Under the pieces are notes generated by a model, which did not search any database, had not been told where the DNA came from, and saw only the letters and a list, made by a program, of their open reading frames with translations. Source: Streptomyces sp. V1I1 (GTDB taxonomy: Bacteria; Actinomycetota; Actinomycetes; Streptomycetales; Streptomycetaceae). From it: DNA of 64,000 nucleotides. This document shows, in pieces, positions 51,321-60,015 of this stretch. The stretch spans positions 6,448,501 to 6,512,500 of the forward strand of contig NZ_JAUSZH010000001.1 of NCBI RefSeq assembly GCF_030817355.1, read 5' to 3'. A program made the position numbers and the translations under genes. How positions within the stretch are numbered: the stretch's first letter is position 1; every line of letters starts with the position of its first letter.

Positions 51321-52406
51321 ATGAGCGATCACGCAGTGCTGCATGTGAAGGGGCGGGTGCTCGTCGGGCCTGAGGAGGCGCGGGACGAACTGTGGGTGGT
51401 GGACGGCCGGATCTCCTACGACCGGCCCCGCGCCGAGGCCGTCACCGTCCAGGGCTGGGCGCTCCCCGGCCTGGTCGACGCGCACTGCCATGTCGGGCTC
51501 GACCACCACGGCGCGGTCGACGAGGCGACCAGCGAGAAGCAGGCCCTCACCGACCGGGACGCGGGCACGCTGCTCATCCGGGACGCGGGATCACCGTCCG
51601 ACACCCGCTGGATCGACGACCGGGAGGACCTGCCGAAGATCATCAGGGCGGGCCGTCACATCGCGCGCACCCGCCGCTACATCCGCAACTTCGCCCATGA
51701 GATCGAGCCCGACGACCTCGTCGCGTACGTCGCCCAGGAAGCCCGGCGCGGCGACGGGTGGGTCAAGCTCGTCGGCGACTGGATCGACCGGGACGCCGGG
51801 GATCTGACCGCCTGCTGGCCGCGCGGCGCGGTCGAGGCGGCGATCGCCGAGGCGCACCGGCTGGGCGCGCGGGTGACCGCCCACTGCTTCGCCGAGGCAG
51901 CGCTGAGGGACCTGGTCGAGGCGGGCATCGACTGCATCGAGCACGCCACCGGGCTCACCGAGGACACCATCCCGCTGTTCGCGGAGCGGGGTGTCGCGAT
52001 CGTGCCGACGCTGGTCAACATCGCCACGTTCCCGGACCTCGCGGCGGGCGGCGAGGCCAAGTTCCCTGTCTGGTCCGCCCATATGCGGCGGCTGTACCAG
52101 CGCCGCTACGACACGGTGCGCGCGGCGTACGACGCGGGGGTGCCCATTTTCGTCGGCACGGACGCGGGCGGCTCGCTGGCGCACGGCCTGGTGGCGGCCG
52201 AGGTGGCCGAGCTGGTGAAGGCCGGCATCCCGCCGCTGCAGGCCCTGTCGGCGACGGCCTGGGGGGCGCGCCAGTGGCTGGGCCGCCCGGTGCTCGAGGA
52301 GGGCGCACCGGCGGATCTGGTGGTGTACGACGAGGATCCGCGGGCAGACGTCAGGGCGCTGGCGGGGCCGCGGCGGGTGATCCTCAACGGCCGGGTGGTC
52401 GGCTGA
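51321..52406 (+). CDS. Amidohydrolase-family metal-dependent hydrolase
   Basis: A 361-residue TIM-barrel amidohydrolase. Metal-site motifs are DAHCHVGLDHH, WVKLVGDWID (carboxylated-lysine position), VTAHCF, IEHATG and VGTDAGG. It is related to imidazolonepropionase/prolidase-like enzymes. The substrate is unknown. No signal peptide. ATG 51321 is used; the frame opens at 51273. Confidence 0.83.
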   Translation: MSDHAVLHVKGRVLVGPEEARDELWVVDGRISYDRPRAEAVTVQGWALPGLVDAHCHVGLDHHGAVDEATSEKQALTDRDAGTLLIRDAGSPSDTRWIDDREDLPKIIRAGRHIARTRRYIRNFAHEIEPDDLVAYVAQEARRGDGWVKLVGDWIDRDAGDLTACWPRGAVEAAIAEAHRLGARVTAHCFAEAALRDLVEAGIDCIEHATGLTEDTIPLFAERGVAIVPTLVNIATFPDLAAGGEAKFPVWSAHMRRLYQRRYDTVRAAYDAGVPIFVGTDAGGSLAHGLVAAEVAELVKAGIPPLQALSATAWGARQWLGRPVLEEGAPADLVVYDEDPRADVRALAGPRRVILNGRVVG

Positions 52407-52712
52407 CGGACACCGCCGCCGTGCTGACCGAGCGTGGCCCAGGGCTGGAAACACTGGTTGAGCACTCCACACGCGATCCCGCGGGGTCGACCGGCGCACC
52501 ACCCCGTCGCCGTGACACGCGCGGTTCAGGGGAACATCCGTACCTCAAGAATCGAATACGGGCACGGAAACCCCACTTTGGGGTGAACTCGCGCCAGGCG
52601 TCTGTCAGTTCACTCTCAGTGCGTACAGGATTCCGGTGTCTTGGTCGCCGCCGCCCACGCGTCCCAGTGGGGCGGTCGGCGACGCCATGTCTCTTGTGGG
52701 GGTTCCACCACC
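52407..52712. other. Intergenic region before the LAETG protein gene
   Basis: 306 bp without a supported gene. It contains ACCCCA-CTT-TGGGGT (52570-52584), a small hairpin. The promoter of the next gene is presumably downstream of it. Nothing else is recognised. Confidence 0.5.
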
Positions 52713-53681
52713 TTGAACAGCAACACCTTCCGCATGCCCGCCGCACGCCGCTGCGCCGCCGTCACGGCCGCCGCCGCGCTGGTCGCCGGCCCCGTGGCCC
52801 TCGCCGCCCCGGCGCACGCCACCGGGAGCGGCGAGGGTCGGGCGAGTGCGGTCGTGCTCCGTACCGGTCTCGATGTTTCCCTGCTCAGCAAGACCGTCGA
52901 CGTCCCGCTCAAGGCCACGCTCAACGAGGTGCAGGCCCCGGCGAGTGCCGAGAAGACCGCGCTGACCGTGCAGTTGGACGGGGTCGACCAGGGCAGGCCC
53001 ATCCAGGTGCTGCGCGCGGACGTGGCCACCGCGAAGGCGACCGTCGACAAGCACAGGGCCGAGGGGTACTCCAACCTCGTGCGCGCCCGGGTGCACGTGC
53101 CCGGGCTGCCGCTGCTCTCCCTGATCGAGGTCGAGAAGGTCACGTCGAAGGCCGTCTGCGAGGCGGGCAAGCAGCCGGTCGCCGAGTCGAATGTGCTCGG
53201 CCATGTGACCGTGCTCGGCAAGAAGGTCACGCTTTCCGCCAAGGGCACCACCCGGGTCGATGTGCCCGGCGTCGGCGAGGTGACGCTCGATCTGTCGAAG
53301 ACGCACACCACGTCCCGTACGGCCGCCGCCACCGCGCTGGAGCTCAAGGTCTCGGTCAACCCTGCCAAGCTGAACGTCGCCGACGTGACCGGCGTGGTCA
53401 CCCTCGTCGAGGCGAAGTGCGAGTCGCCCAAGGCCGCCGCCAACGCCACCGCCCCCGACACGCAGGAGCCGTCGGACGACACGCAGGAGCCGTCCGACAA
53501 GTCGGGCGAAGGCGTGCAGGCCCAGTCCGGTGAGAACCCCGCCGGGGAGAACCCCGCCGGGGAGAACCTCGCGGAGACCGGCGGCAGCGCCACGACGACG
53601 TACATCGCGGGCGGGGCGGCCATGATGCTCGCGCTCGGGGGAGGCGCGCTGCTGCTGGTCCGCGCCCGCGCCCGCCGCTGA
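52713..53681 (+). CDS. LAETG-anchored cell-surface protein (SCO1860-like)
   Basis: A 322-residue protein with an N-terminal signal peptide ending near APAHATGS. A beta-rich ectodomain with two cysteines follows, then a linker with TQEPSDD and GENPAGEN repeats. An LAETG sortase signal (286-290) is followed by a hydrophobic helix and RARARR. LAxTG fits class E sortases of Streptomyces. The start is TTG 52713 or ATG 52734; TTG gives the more usual MNSNTFRMP. Confidence 0.8.
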   Translation: MNSNTFRMPAARRCAAVTAAAALVAGPVALAAPAHATGSGEGRASAVVLRTGLDVSLLSKTVDVPLKATLNEVQAPASAEKTALTVQLDGVDQGRPIQVLRADVATAKATVDKHRAEGYSNLVRARVHVPGLPLLSLIEVEKVTSKAVCEAGKQPVAESNVLGHVTVLGKKVTLSAKGTTRVDVPGVGEVTLDLSKTHTTSRTAAATALELKVSVNPAKLNVADVTGVVTLVEAKCESPKAAANATAPDTQEPSDDTQEPSDKSGEGVQAQSGENPAGENPAGENLAETGGSATTTYIAGGAAMMLALGGGALLLVRARARR

Positions 53682-53739
53682 CCTGGGGCTCCGCCCCGGA
53701 CCCCGCCTCGGGGCTCCGTCCCGAACCCCGGTCCTCGAA

Positions 53740-53773
53740 CGCCGGACGGGCTGACACATCAGCCCGTCCGGCG
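53740..53773. terminator. 15-bp hairpin between the LAETG gene and cobC
   Basis: CGCCGGACGGGCTGA (53740-53754) pairs exactly with 53759-53773 around CACA. Confidence 0.8.
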
Positions 53774-53782
53774 TCCCGCGGT

Positions 53783-54838
53783 CTAGTCCCCCACCATCGT
53801 CAGCGCCTGGTCGAGCGCCTGCAGAAAGCGGTTGGTCGTCACCCGGTCGCGTACCGCCAGCCGCAGCCAGCCCGGGCCGAGGCCCGGGAATGTGTCGCCG
53901 CGGCGGGCCGCGAAGCCCAGACCGCGCAGCCGCTTCCGCACCTCGGCGCCTCGCCGGACGTGTACGAGCACGAACGGGGCCTCGGCCGCCGCCACCACCC
54001 GTACCTCCTCGAACTCCGCCAGCCCCGCCAGCAGATGGGCCCGCTCTGTCGCCATCAAATGGGCGGCCTGCTCGGCCTCCTTGAGCGCGGCGGGCTCCAT
54101 GCACGCCTCGGCCGCCGCCAGCGCGGGCGTCGACACCGGCCACAGCGGCTGAGCCCGCTCCAGTGCCTCGATGGTCTCCGGCTCGGCCAGCACATAGCCG
54201 ATACGCAGGCCCGCCAGCCCCCAGGTCTTCGTCAGGCTGCGCAGCACCACAAGGCCCGGTACATCGGTCCGGCCCGCCAGCGCCTCGGGCTCGTCCGGCA
54301 CCGCGTCCATGAAGGCCTCGTCCACCACCAGCAGCCGTCCGGGGCGGGCCAGTTCGGCGATGTCGGCTGCCGGATGCAGTACGGACGTGGGGTTGGTCGG
54401 ATTGCCGATCATCACCAGGTCCGCCGCGTCGGGCACGGCAGCCGGGTCGAGCCGGAAGCCGTTCTGCTCCCGCAGCAGCAGCCGCGCCACCTCGTGCCCC
54501 GCGTCCCGAAGCGCCGCCTCCGGCTCCGTGAACTGCGGGTGCACCACCAGTGGGTGACGTACCGTCAGTGCACGGGCGAGCAGGACGAACGCCTCGGCGG
54601 CCCCCGCCGTCAGCAGCACCCGCTCCACCGGCAGACCGTGCCGCCGCGCGACCGCCGCCCGCGCCGCCCGCCCGTCCGGATAGGCGGCAAGGCCGGTCAG
54701 CGAGCCGGCGATGCGCTCACGGAGCCAGGCCGGGGGAGTCCCGGTGCGGACATTGACCGCGAGGTCCGTCAGATCGGCGTCGCGCACCTCCGCGTCACCG
54801 TGGTGCCGCAGGTCGTGTGCGTCAGTGTGAGTGCGCAT
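53783..54838 (-). CDS. cobC: CobC/CobD-like PLP enzyme (threonine-phosphate decarboxylase family)
   Basis: A 351-residue fold-type I aminotransferase with the PLP lysine in SLTKTWGLAGLRIGY and GNPTNPTS. It resembles histidinol-phosphate aminotransferase, but its place at the end of a cobalamin operon supports the CobC role of making (R)-1-amino-2-propanol phosphate for the B12 side chain. The start overlaps the end of cbiX by 17 nt. Confidence 0.83.
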   Translation of the reverse strand: MRTHTDAHDLRHHGDAEVRDADLTDLAVNVRTGTPPAWLRERIAGSLTGLAAYPDGRAARAAVARRHGLPVERVLLTAGAAEAFVLLARALTVRHPLVVHPQFTEPEAALRDAGHEVARLLLREQNGFRLDPAAVPDAADLVMIGNPTNPTSVLHPAADIAELARPGRLLVVDEAFMDAVPDEPEALAGRTDVPGLVVLRSLTKTWGLAGLRIGYVLAEPETIEALERAQPLWPVSTPALAAAEACMEPAALKEAEQAAHLMATERAHLLAGLAEFEEVRVVAAAEAPFVLVHVRRGAEVRKRLRGLGFAARRGDTFPGLGPGWLRLAVRDRVTTNRFLQALDQALTMVGD

Positions 54839-55760
54839 GGCTGCCGTGGTGGTGATGGGCGCTTCCGTGCCCGTGACCGTGGTGGTGCCCGTCGTCGTCC
54901 GGGTGGAAGTGCGGCTGCTGCGGAAGGCCCACCTTGTCCTCGAAGCCCGGCATCGCGATCCGGTACACGCAGGTGTCGCAGTTCATCCGGATGTCGCCCG
55001 CGACGGCCTCCCGGTAGCGCTCCATCACCAGGTCGAGCAACTCCTCGGTCGGACCGATCACATCGGCCGACACGACCTCCACCTCGGGGTGCGCCTCCGC
55101 CCAGCCCTGCGTCTGCTGGAGCACCCGGTCCGGCAGGATCCCGGTGAACAGGAAGTACGGCAGCACCACGATCCGGCGCGCCCCCAGCTTTACGCACCGG
55201 TCCAGACCGCTCGGCACATCGGGCGCGGCGAGCGACACGAACGCCGTCTCCACGCCCGCGTATCCACGCCCCTCCCACAGGAGCCGGGCCGCCTTGTGCA
55301 CCTCGGCGTTGGCGTCCGGGTCGGTCGAACCGCGGCCCACCAGCAGCACGGTCACATCGGCGCGGTCCGCGGGCGTACGGGAGACGGAGCCCAGTGCTTC
55401 GTCGAGCCGCCGCTCCAGGACGCGCAGCAGCGAGGGATGCGGGCCGAGGGGACGGCCATAGGTGTACGAGATCCCGGGGTGCCGCTCCCGCTCGCGGGCC
55501 AGCGCGGCCGGGATGTCGCCCTTGGCGTGCCCGGCGGACACCAGCATCAGCGGCACCGCGGCGAAGCGCTGCACACCGCGCTCCACCAGCTCGGCGACGG
55601 CTTCGCCGAGGGGCGGCGGGGACAGTTCGATGAAGCCGCCCCCGACGGGGAGTTCGGGATGGCGCCGCCCCAGCTCCCGTACGAAGTCCCGGAAGGCCTC
55701 GGCCCCGGCTTCGTCACGGGTGCCGTGGCCGGCGATGAGCAGTGCGGGCGGGGTGGTCAC
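54822..55760 (-). CDS. cbiX: Sirohydrochlorin cobalt chelatase (CbiX) with a histidine-rich tail
   Basis: A 312-residue protein with two CbiX/CbiK-like repeats (LLIAGHGTRDEAGAE and VTVLLVGRGSTDPDAN), active-site histidine H12 and a C-terminal NCDTCVYR motif. The last 25 or so residues are dominated by histidine (DDDGHHHGHGHG, HHHHGSHAHSH), suited to storing or sensing cobalt or nickel. It inserts cobalt early in the anaerobic-type corrin pathway. Confidence 0.87.
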   Translation of the reverse strand: MTTPPALLIAGHGTRDEAGAEAFRDFVRELGRRHPELPVGGGFIELSPPPLGEAVAELVERGVQRFAAVPLMLVSAGHAKGDIPAALARERERHPGISYTYGRPLGPHPSLLRVLERRLDEALGSVSRTPADRADVTVLLVGRGSTDPDANAEVHKAARLLWEGRGYAGVETAFVSLAAPDVPSGLDRCVKLGARRIVVLPYFLFTGILPDRVLQQTQGWAEAHPEVEVVSADVIGPTEELLDLVMERYREAVAGDIRMNCDTCVYRIAMPGFEDKVGLPQQPHFHPDDDGHHHGHGHGSAHHHHGSHAHSH

Positions 55761-55894
55761 GCGTTCTCCTTGAGGTGGGGGTGGTGCGGCTGAGCTTGCG
55801 GCGGGGGTGCGGCGGGACTTCTAAAACATGTCCAGGGGGTACGGCGTCGGTGCGCGGCGCGGCGACGTGTGCCCGCGCGGCCGGCGGGGTGGCG

Positions 55895-57589
55895 TCATGA
55901 CTGCCACCGGTAGCCGCGCGGGGTCACCATTCGGCCCGCGATCTCGCGCGTGGCCGTGTTGCCGACCGTCACGACGGTCATCATGTCCACCGTCGCCGGA
56001 TCCAGTCCGGCGAGTGTCGTGAGGCGGCTGGATTCGTCCGGCCGGGACGCGTTGCGTACGACACCCACCGGCGTCTGCGGCTCCCGGTGTTCGGCAAGGA
56101 TGGACAGCGCCTTCGGGAGCTGCCAGTCGCGGCCGCGGCTCCGCGGGTTGTAGAAGGTCACGATGATGTCCGCCTCCGCGGCGGCCCGCACCCGGCGTTC
56201 GATGACCTCCCACGGCGTGTGCAGATCCGACAGGCTGATCGAGACATGGTCGTGCCCCAGCGGCGCGCCCAGGATCGCGGCTGCGGCCAGCGCCGCGGTC
56301 ACGCCCGGCACGCCCACCACGTCGATGTCGTCGGACGCCTCGGCGAGCGCGGGGGAGGCCATCGCGTACACGCCCGCGTCACCGCTGCCGATCAGCGCGA
56401 CCGCATGCCCGGCGCGGGCCTCGGCGACAGCCGTACGGGCCCGCTCCTCCTCCGCACCGAGGCCGGACTCGATGACCCGGGTGCCGGGCCTGAGCAGGTC
56501 GCGGATCTGGTCGACGTACTGATCGAGCCCGACCAGTACGGACGCGCGCCGCAGCTCCTCCGTGGCGCGAGGGGTGACCAGATCGCGGGCCCCGGGCCCG
56601 AGCCCGACCACGGCGAGCCGCCCGCGCGGCGCCCTGCGCACGACCGCGCAGGTCGCCATCGCGGCCCGGTCGGCGGGGTTCGACTTCCGCTTCGGGACGA
56701 GGAGTTCGCCGCCGCCCGCGAGCGCCGCGGCCTCGGCGACGGACGGCGTGCCCACCGCGGCGAGCGGCGCGCCGGACGGGTTCGGCACGGCGATCTTGGC
56801 GAGCCGCTCGGCGGCATGCGTCACCAGGGGCACCCCGAGCCGTTGAGCGGCCCCGACGATGCCGGGCTCGTCCGCCTTCGCGTCGACGGTCGCCAGCTCC
56901 GCGACGCATCGAACCGACAGCCCCGCCTCGCTCAGCGCCGTCCCGACCAGCGAGAGGATCTCCTCGACGGGAGCGCCCTTGGACGCACCGACCCCGACGA
57001 CCAGCGACGGCGGCCGCAACACCGCGTCGTGCGGGCCGGTTTCGACGACCCGGTCCGTGACATGAAGAGCGGCGGCAGCGCCCTCGCCCCCCGGCGCCAC
57101 ATTCCCCGGCAGCGGCGGCAGCGGCCACACCGCGTCCGCCCGCAGAGCCACCGGGTCGCCGTCGAGCACCGCCCGCGTCACGGACGCGACCGCGCCCTCG
57201 ACCGGCCAGCCCAGCGTGTCCAGGCCCGGGATCCCGGCGGCGTCCGTCGCCGTCGTGACGACCGGCTCCGCACCGAGAACGTCACCCACTGCCGCTGCCA
57301 AGGCATTCGCGCCGCCACCGTGGCCGCCCAGCAGGGACACCGCGTACCGCTGCCCCTCGTCCACACACACCACGCCCGGGTCGGCGGACTTGCCCGCCAA
57401 CAGCGGGGCGACGATCCGTACGACCGCGCCCGTCGCCAGGAAGCACACCAGCTGTTCGCACTCCGCGAAGGCCCGCTCGACGCTCTCGCGCACCGGCCCT
57501 TCGTACACCTTCGTGCGGCCGGGCCACGCCGCCGCAAGCCGGTCACGGGCGGCCGCGCCCGCCGCTGTCGCTGAGATCAGGCCGATCAC
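55895..57589 (-). CDS. cobJ: Fused CbiG-CobJ: cobalt-precorrin-5A hydrolase and precorrin-3B C17-methyltransferase
   Basis: A 564-residue fusion. Residues 1-318 form CbiG (FLATGAVVRIVAPLL, GGHGGGANALA, VVGVGASKGAPVEEI). Residues 323-564 form the CobJ/CbiH methyltransferase (LAVVGLGPGARDLVTP, IGSGDAGVYAMA, IIVTFYNPRSRGR). The CbiG half opens the delta-lactone and releases acetaldehyde; CobJ methylates C17. It overlaps cobM by 4 nt. A CbiG half favours the anaerobic route, though names are mixed in actinobacteria. Confidence 0.9.
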   Translation of the reverse strand: MIGLISATAAGAAARDRLAAAWPGRTKVYEGPVRESVERAFAECEQLVCFLATGAVVRIVAPLLAGKSADPGVVCVDEGQRYAVSLLGGHGGGANALAAAVGDVLGAEPVVTTATDAAGIPGLDTLGWPVEGAVASVTRAVLDGDPVALRADAVWPLPPLPGNVAPGGEGAAAALHVTDRVVETGPHDAVLRPPSLVVGVGASKGAPVEEILSLVGTALSEAGLSVRCVAELATVDAKADEPGIVGAAQRLGVPLVTHAAERLAKIAVPNPSGAPLAAVGTPSVAEAAALAGGGELLVPKRKSNPADRAAMATCAVVRRAPRGRLAVVGLGPGARDLVTPRATEELRRASVLVGLDQYVDQIRDLLRPGTRVIESGLGAEEERARTAVAEARAGHAVALIGSGDAGVYAMASPALAEASDDIDVVGVPGVTAALAAAAILGAPLGHDHVSISLSDLHTPWEVIERRVRAAAEADIIVTFYNPRSRGRDWQLPKALSILAEHREPQTPVGVVRNASRPDESSRLTTLAGLDPATVDMMTVVTVGNTATREIAGRMVTPRGYRWQS

Positions 57590-58434
57590 TTCTGCGTCGC
57601 TCCTTCGATTGCTCCTTCGTTCGCGCCCTGTGCGCGCAGCGCCTTGCGGGCGGCCGGGTCGGCCTTCCGGAAGCCGTGGAAGTGCCCCGGGTGGTAGAGG
57701 TGCGAACGCGTCCCGGAAGCCGCCAGCGCCGGCCCCACCAGGAACAGCGTGTGCTTCCAGAGCTTGTGCTCCTTGACGGTCTCCTCCAGCGTGCCGATCG
57801 TGCAGCGCAGGATCAGCTCCTCCGGCCAGGTCGCCTGGTACGCCACGATTACCGGCGTACTGGTCGGATAGCCGCCCTCAAGCAGCTCCTGCGTCAACTG
57901 GCCCGAGCGTGCCGCCGACAGGAACAGCGCCATCGTCGTGCCGTGCCGCGCGAACTCCCGTACCTCCTCGCCCGGCGGCATCGGCGTCTTGCCGCCGCCG
58001 AGCCGGGTCAGGATCACGGACTGCGCCACCTCCGGGATCGTCAGCTCGCGCTGCGCGATCGCCGCGACCGCCGAGAACGACGAGACGCCCGGCACGATCT
58101 CGACGGCGAGTCCCAGCTCCACGCACCGGTCGAGCTGTTCCTGTGTGCCGCCCCACAGGGCGGGGTCGCCGGAGTGGATGCGGGCCACTTTCAGATCCTC
58201 GTCGCGGGCCCGCTCGTACACCGCGACGACGTCCTCGAGCGACATCGCCGCCGAGTCGAGGATCTCGGCGCCCTCGCGAGCGTGGTCGAGAACGTCCGCC
58301 TGCACCAGGCTCGCCGCCCAGATGACGATGTCGGCGTCGGCGATGGCCCGCGCGGCCCGGAACGTCAGCAGATCGGCGGCGCCCGGGCCGGCGCCGACGA
58401 AGGTCACCTTGCCGTGGGTGGCGGCATCGGCCAT
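57586..58434 (-). CDS. cobM: Precorrin-4 C11-methyltransferase CobM
   Basis: A 282-residue SAM-dependent tetrapyrrole methylase with the nucleotide loop VGAGPGAADLLT, HSGDPALWGGTQEQ and VPGVSSFSAVAA. It methylates C11 of the corrin precursor. The C-terminal 25 residues (KALRAQGANEGAIEGATQK) extend beyond the usual fold. It overlaps the CbiG-CobJ gene by 4 nt. Confidence 0.92.
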   Translation of the reverse strand: MADAATHGKVTFVGAGPGAADLLTFRAARAIADADIVIWAASLVQADVLDHAREGAEILDSAAMSLEDVVAVYERARDEDLKVARIHSGDPALWGGTQEQLDRCVELGLAVEIVPGVSSFSAVAAIAQRELTIPEVAQSVILTRLGGGKTPMPPGEEVREFARHGTTMALFLSAARSGQLTQELLEGGYPTSTPVIVAYQATWPEELILRCTIGTLEETVKEHKLWKHTLFLVGPALAASGTRSHLYHPGHFHGFRKADPAARKALRAQGANEGAIEGATQK

Positions 58435-58543
58435 CAGCAGTGGTCCTCTCGGATGGTTCGTCTCTTACGTGTCGCTCGGGTCATTCGGGTGGATCTAGAT
58501 CTCTGTTGTGCCGTGAGGCCGGTCAATCCGCTAGCAAAGGCGC

Positions 58544-59263
58544 ATGGCGGTGTTCGTCGCGCTCGGCGCGTTCCTGATGACGCTGTTCGGCGGCTGGACG
58601 GCTGGGCGCGTCACTGACCGCCGCCACCTCGTGCTGGGCCTGGCCGGCGGGCTGATGCTCGGTGTGGTCGGCCTGGACCTGTTGCCCGAGGCACTTAGGG
58701 CGGCGGGCAACGAGGTGTTCGGAGTGCCGCAGGCACTGCTGCTGTTCGTCGGCGGCTTCCTCGCCGCGCACCTGGTGGAACGGCTGCTGGCCGTCCGTCA
58801 GGCCGCACACGGCGCGGATGAGCGCGTCCCGCAGGTGGGTCTGACGGCGGCCGCGGCGATGGTCGGCCACAGCCTGATGGACGGCATCGCGATCGGCGCG
58901 GCCTTCCAGGTGGGCGAGGGCATGGGCGCGACCGTGGCGCTCGCCGTCATCACCCACGACTTCGCCGACGGCTTCAACACGTACACGATCACCAGCCTGT
59001 ACGGGAACTCCCGCGGCAGGGCGGTCGCGATGCTCGTCGCCGACGCGCTCGCCCCCGTCGTCGGCGCCGCGTCCACTCTGCTGTTCACGCTGCCGGTCGA
59101 ATTCCTCGGCAGCTATCTCGGGTTCTTCGGTGGTGCCCTGCTCTATCTCGCCGCGGCCGAGATCCTCCCCGAGGCGCACCACTCCCACCCCGCCCGCTCC
59201 ACCCTGCTCTGCACGGCCGGGGGAGTGGGCTTCATCTGGCTGGTGGTGGGCCTCGCCGAGTGA
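58544..59263 (+). CDS. ZIP-family metal transporter within the cobalamin cluster
   Basis: A 239-residue membrane protein with about eight hydrophobic segments and the ZIP signature histidines (GHSLMDGIAIGAAF and THDFADGFNTYTI). ZIP proteins move zinc, iron or other divalent ions into the cytosol. It lies on the opposite strand between cobM and cobI and ends 5 nt from the cobI stop. Placement suggests cobalt or nickel supply for corrin synthesis, but zinc is equally possible. Confidence 0.82.
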   Translation: MAVFVALGAFLMTLFGGWTAGRVTDRRHLVLGLAGGLMLGVVGLDLLPEALRAAGNEVFGVPQALLLFVGGFLAAHLVERLLAVRQAAHGADERVPQVGLTAAAAMVGHSLMDGIAIGAAFQVGEGMGATVALAVITHDFADGFNTYTITSLYGNSRGRAVAMLVADALAPVVGAASTLLFTLPVEFLGSYLGFFGGALLYLAAAEILPEAHHSHPARSTLLCTAGGVGFIWLVVGLAE

Positions 59264-59268
59264 GGAGT

Positions 59269-60015
59269 TCACAGCTTGCCCCCGCGGCCGCCGCCGCGCG
59301 GCGCGGGCGCGATCAGCGTCGACAGATACGGCAACGGGCCCTCGGCCAGCTCCGCCGCCGGCCGGATCGACTCCTCGGGAAGCCCGAGCGCCGACCCCCA
59401 CACCGCGCCCTCGGTACGCCCCGTCTCCCGCAGCGCGGTCGCCACCTCCGCCGCGAGCCGCCCGAACTTGTAGGCGACGACCGTTCCGGGCCCCTCCAGA
59501 GCGTCCTTGAGCACGGCGGCCCCCGCGGTCACCGGCACCAGGGTCAGCGGCTCGGTGCCCTCGGTGAGGACCGCGCCGCTGCGGGCCGCGAGATCCTGCA
59601 TCGCGGTGATGCCGGGCACGGTCTCGACGACGACGTCCGGCACGAGTCCACCGATGGTCTCGGCGAGGTAGGTGAACGTGGAGTACACGTTGGGGTCGCC
59701 GATGGTCGCGAAGGCGACGGTGCCGCGGTCGCGCAGCAGCGCGGCGACGGACTCGCCTGCGGCGTCCCAGGCGGCCTCGCGCCGGGCGCGGTCGCTGCGC
59801 TCGTTGAGCGCGAAGACGACCCGTACGACCTTGTCGGCGTCGACGTAGTGCAGGACGGTCGACTCGGCGCGTCCCGGCTCGCCGCCGTCTTTTCCGTCGG
59901 ATGCGGCCATCACGGGCACGACGACGACATCGGCCTCCTGAAGGGCGCGCACGCCCTTCACGGTCACCAACTCCGGGTCACCGGGCCCCACTCCGACCCC
60001 GATCAACCTGCTCAT
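59269..60015 (-). CDS. cobI: Precorrin-2 C20-methyltransferase CobI
   Basis: A 248-residue tetrapyrrole methylase (IGVGVGPGDPELVTVKGV, TIGDPNVYSTFTYL, VETVPGITAMQDLAA). It methylates C20 of (cobalt-)precorrin-2. ATG 60015 overlaps the cobB stop (ATGA) and has AAAGG upstream; the frame extends to 60024. It is transcribed with cobB and cobO. Confidence 0.92.
   Translation of the reverse strand: MSRLIGVGVGPGDPELVTVKGVRALQEADVVVVPVMAASDGKDGGEPGRAESTVLHYVDADKVVRVVFALNERSDRARREAAWDAAGESVAALLRDRGTVAFATIGDPNVYSTFTYLAETIGGLVPDVVVETVPGITAMQDLAARSGAVLTEGTEPLTLVPVTAGAAVLKDALEGPGTVVAYKFGRLAAEVATALRETGRTEGAVWGSALGLPEESIRPAAELAEGPLPYLSTLIAPAPRGGGRGGKL

Noticed and set aside
55761..55894. Possible cobalamin riboswitch before cbiX
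   Set aside because: No B12-box-like conserved core was found on the minus strand. The gap is simply GC-rich.
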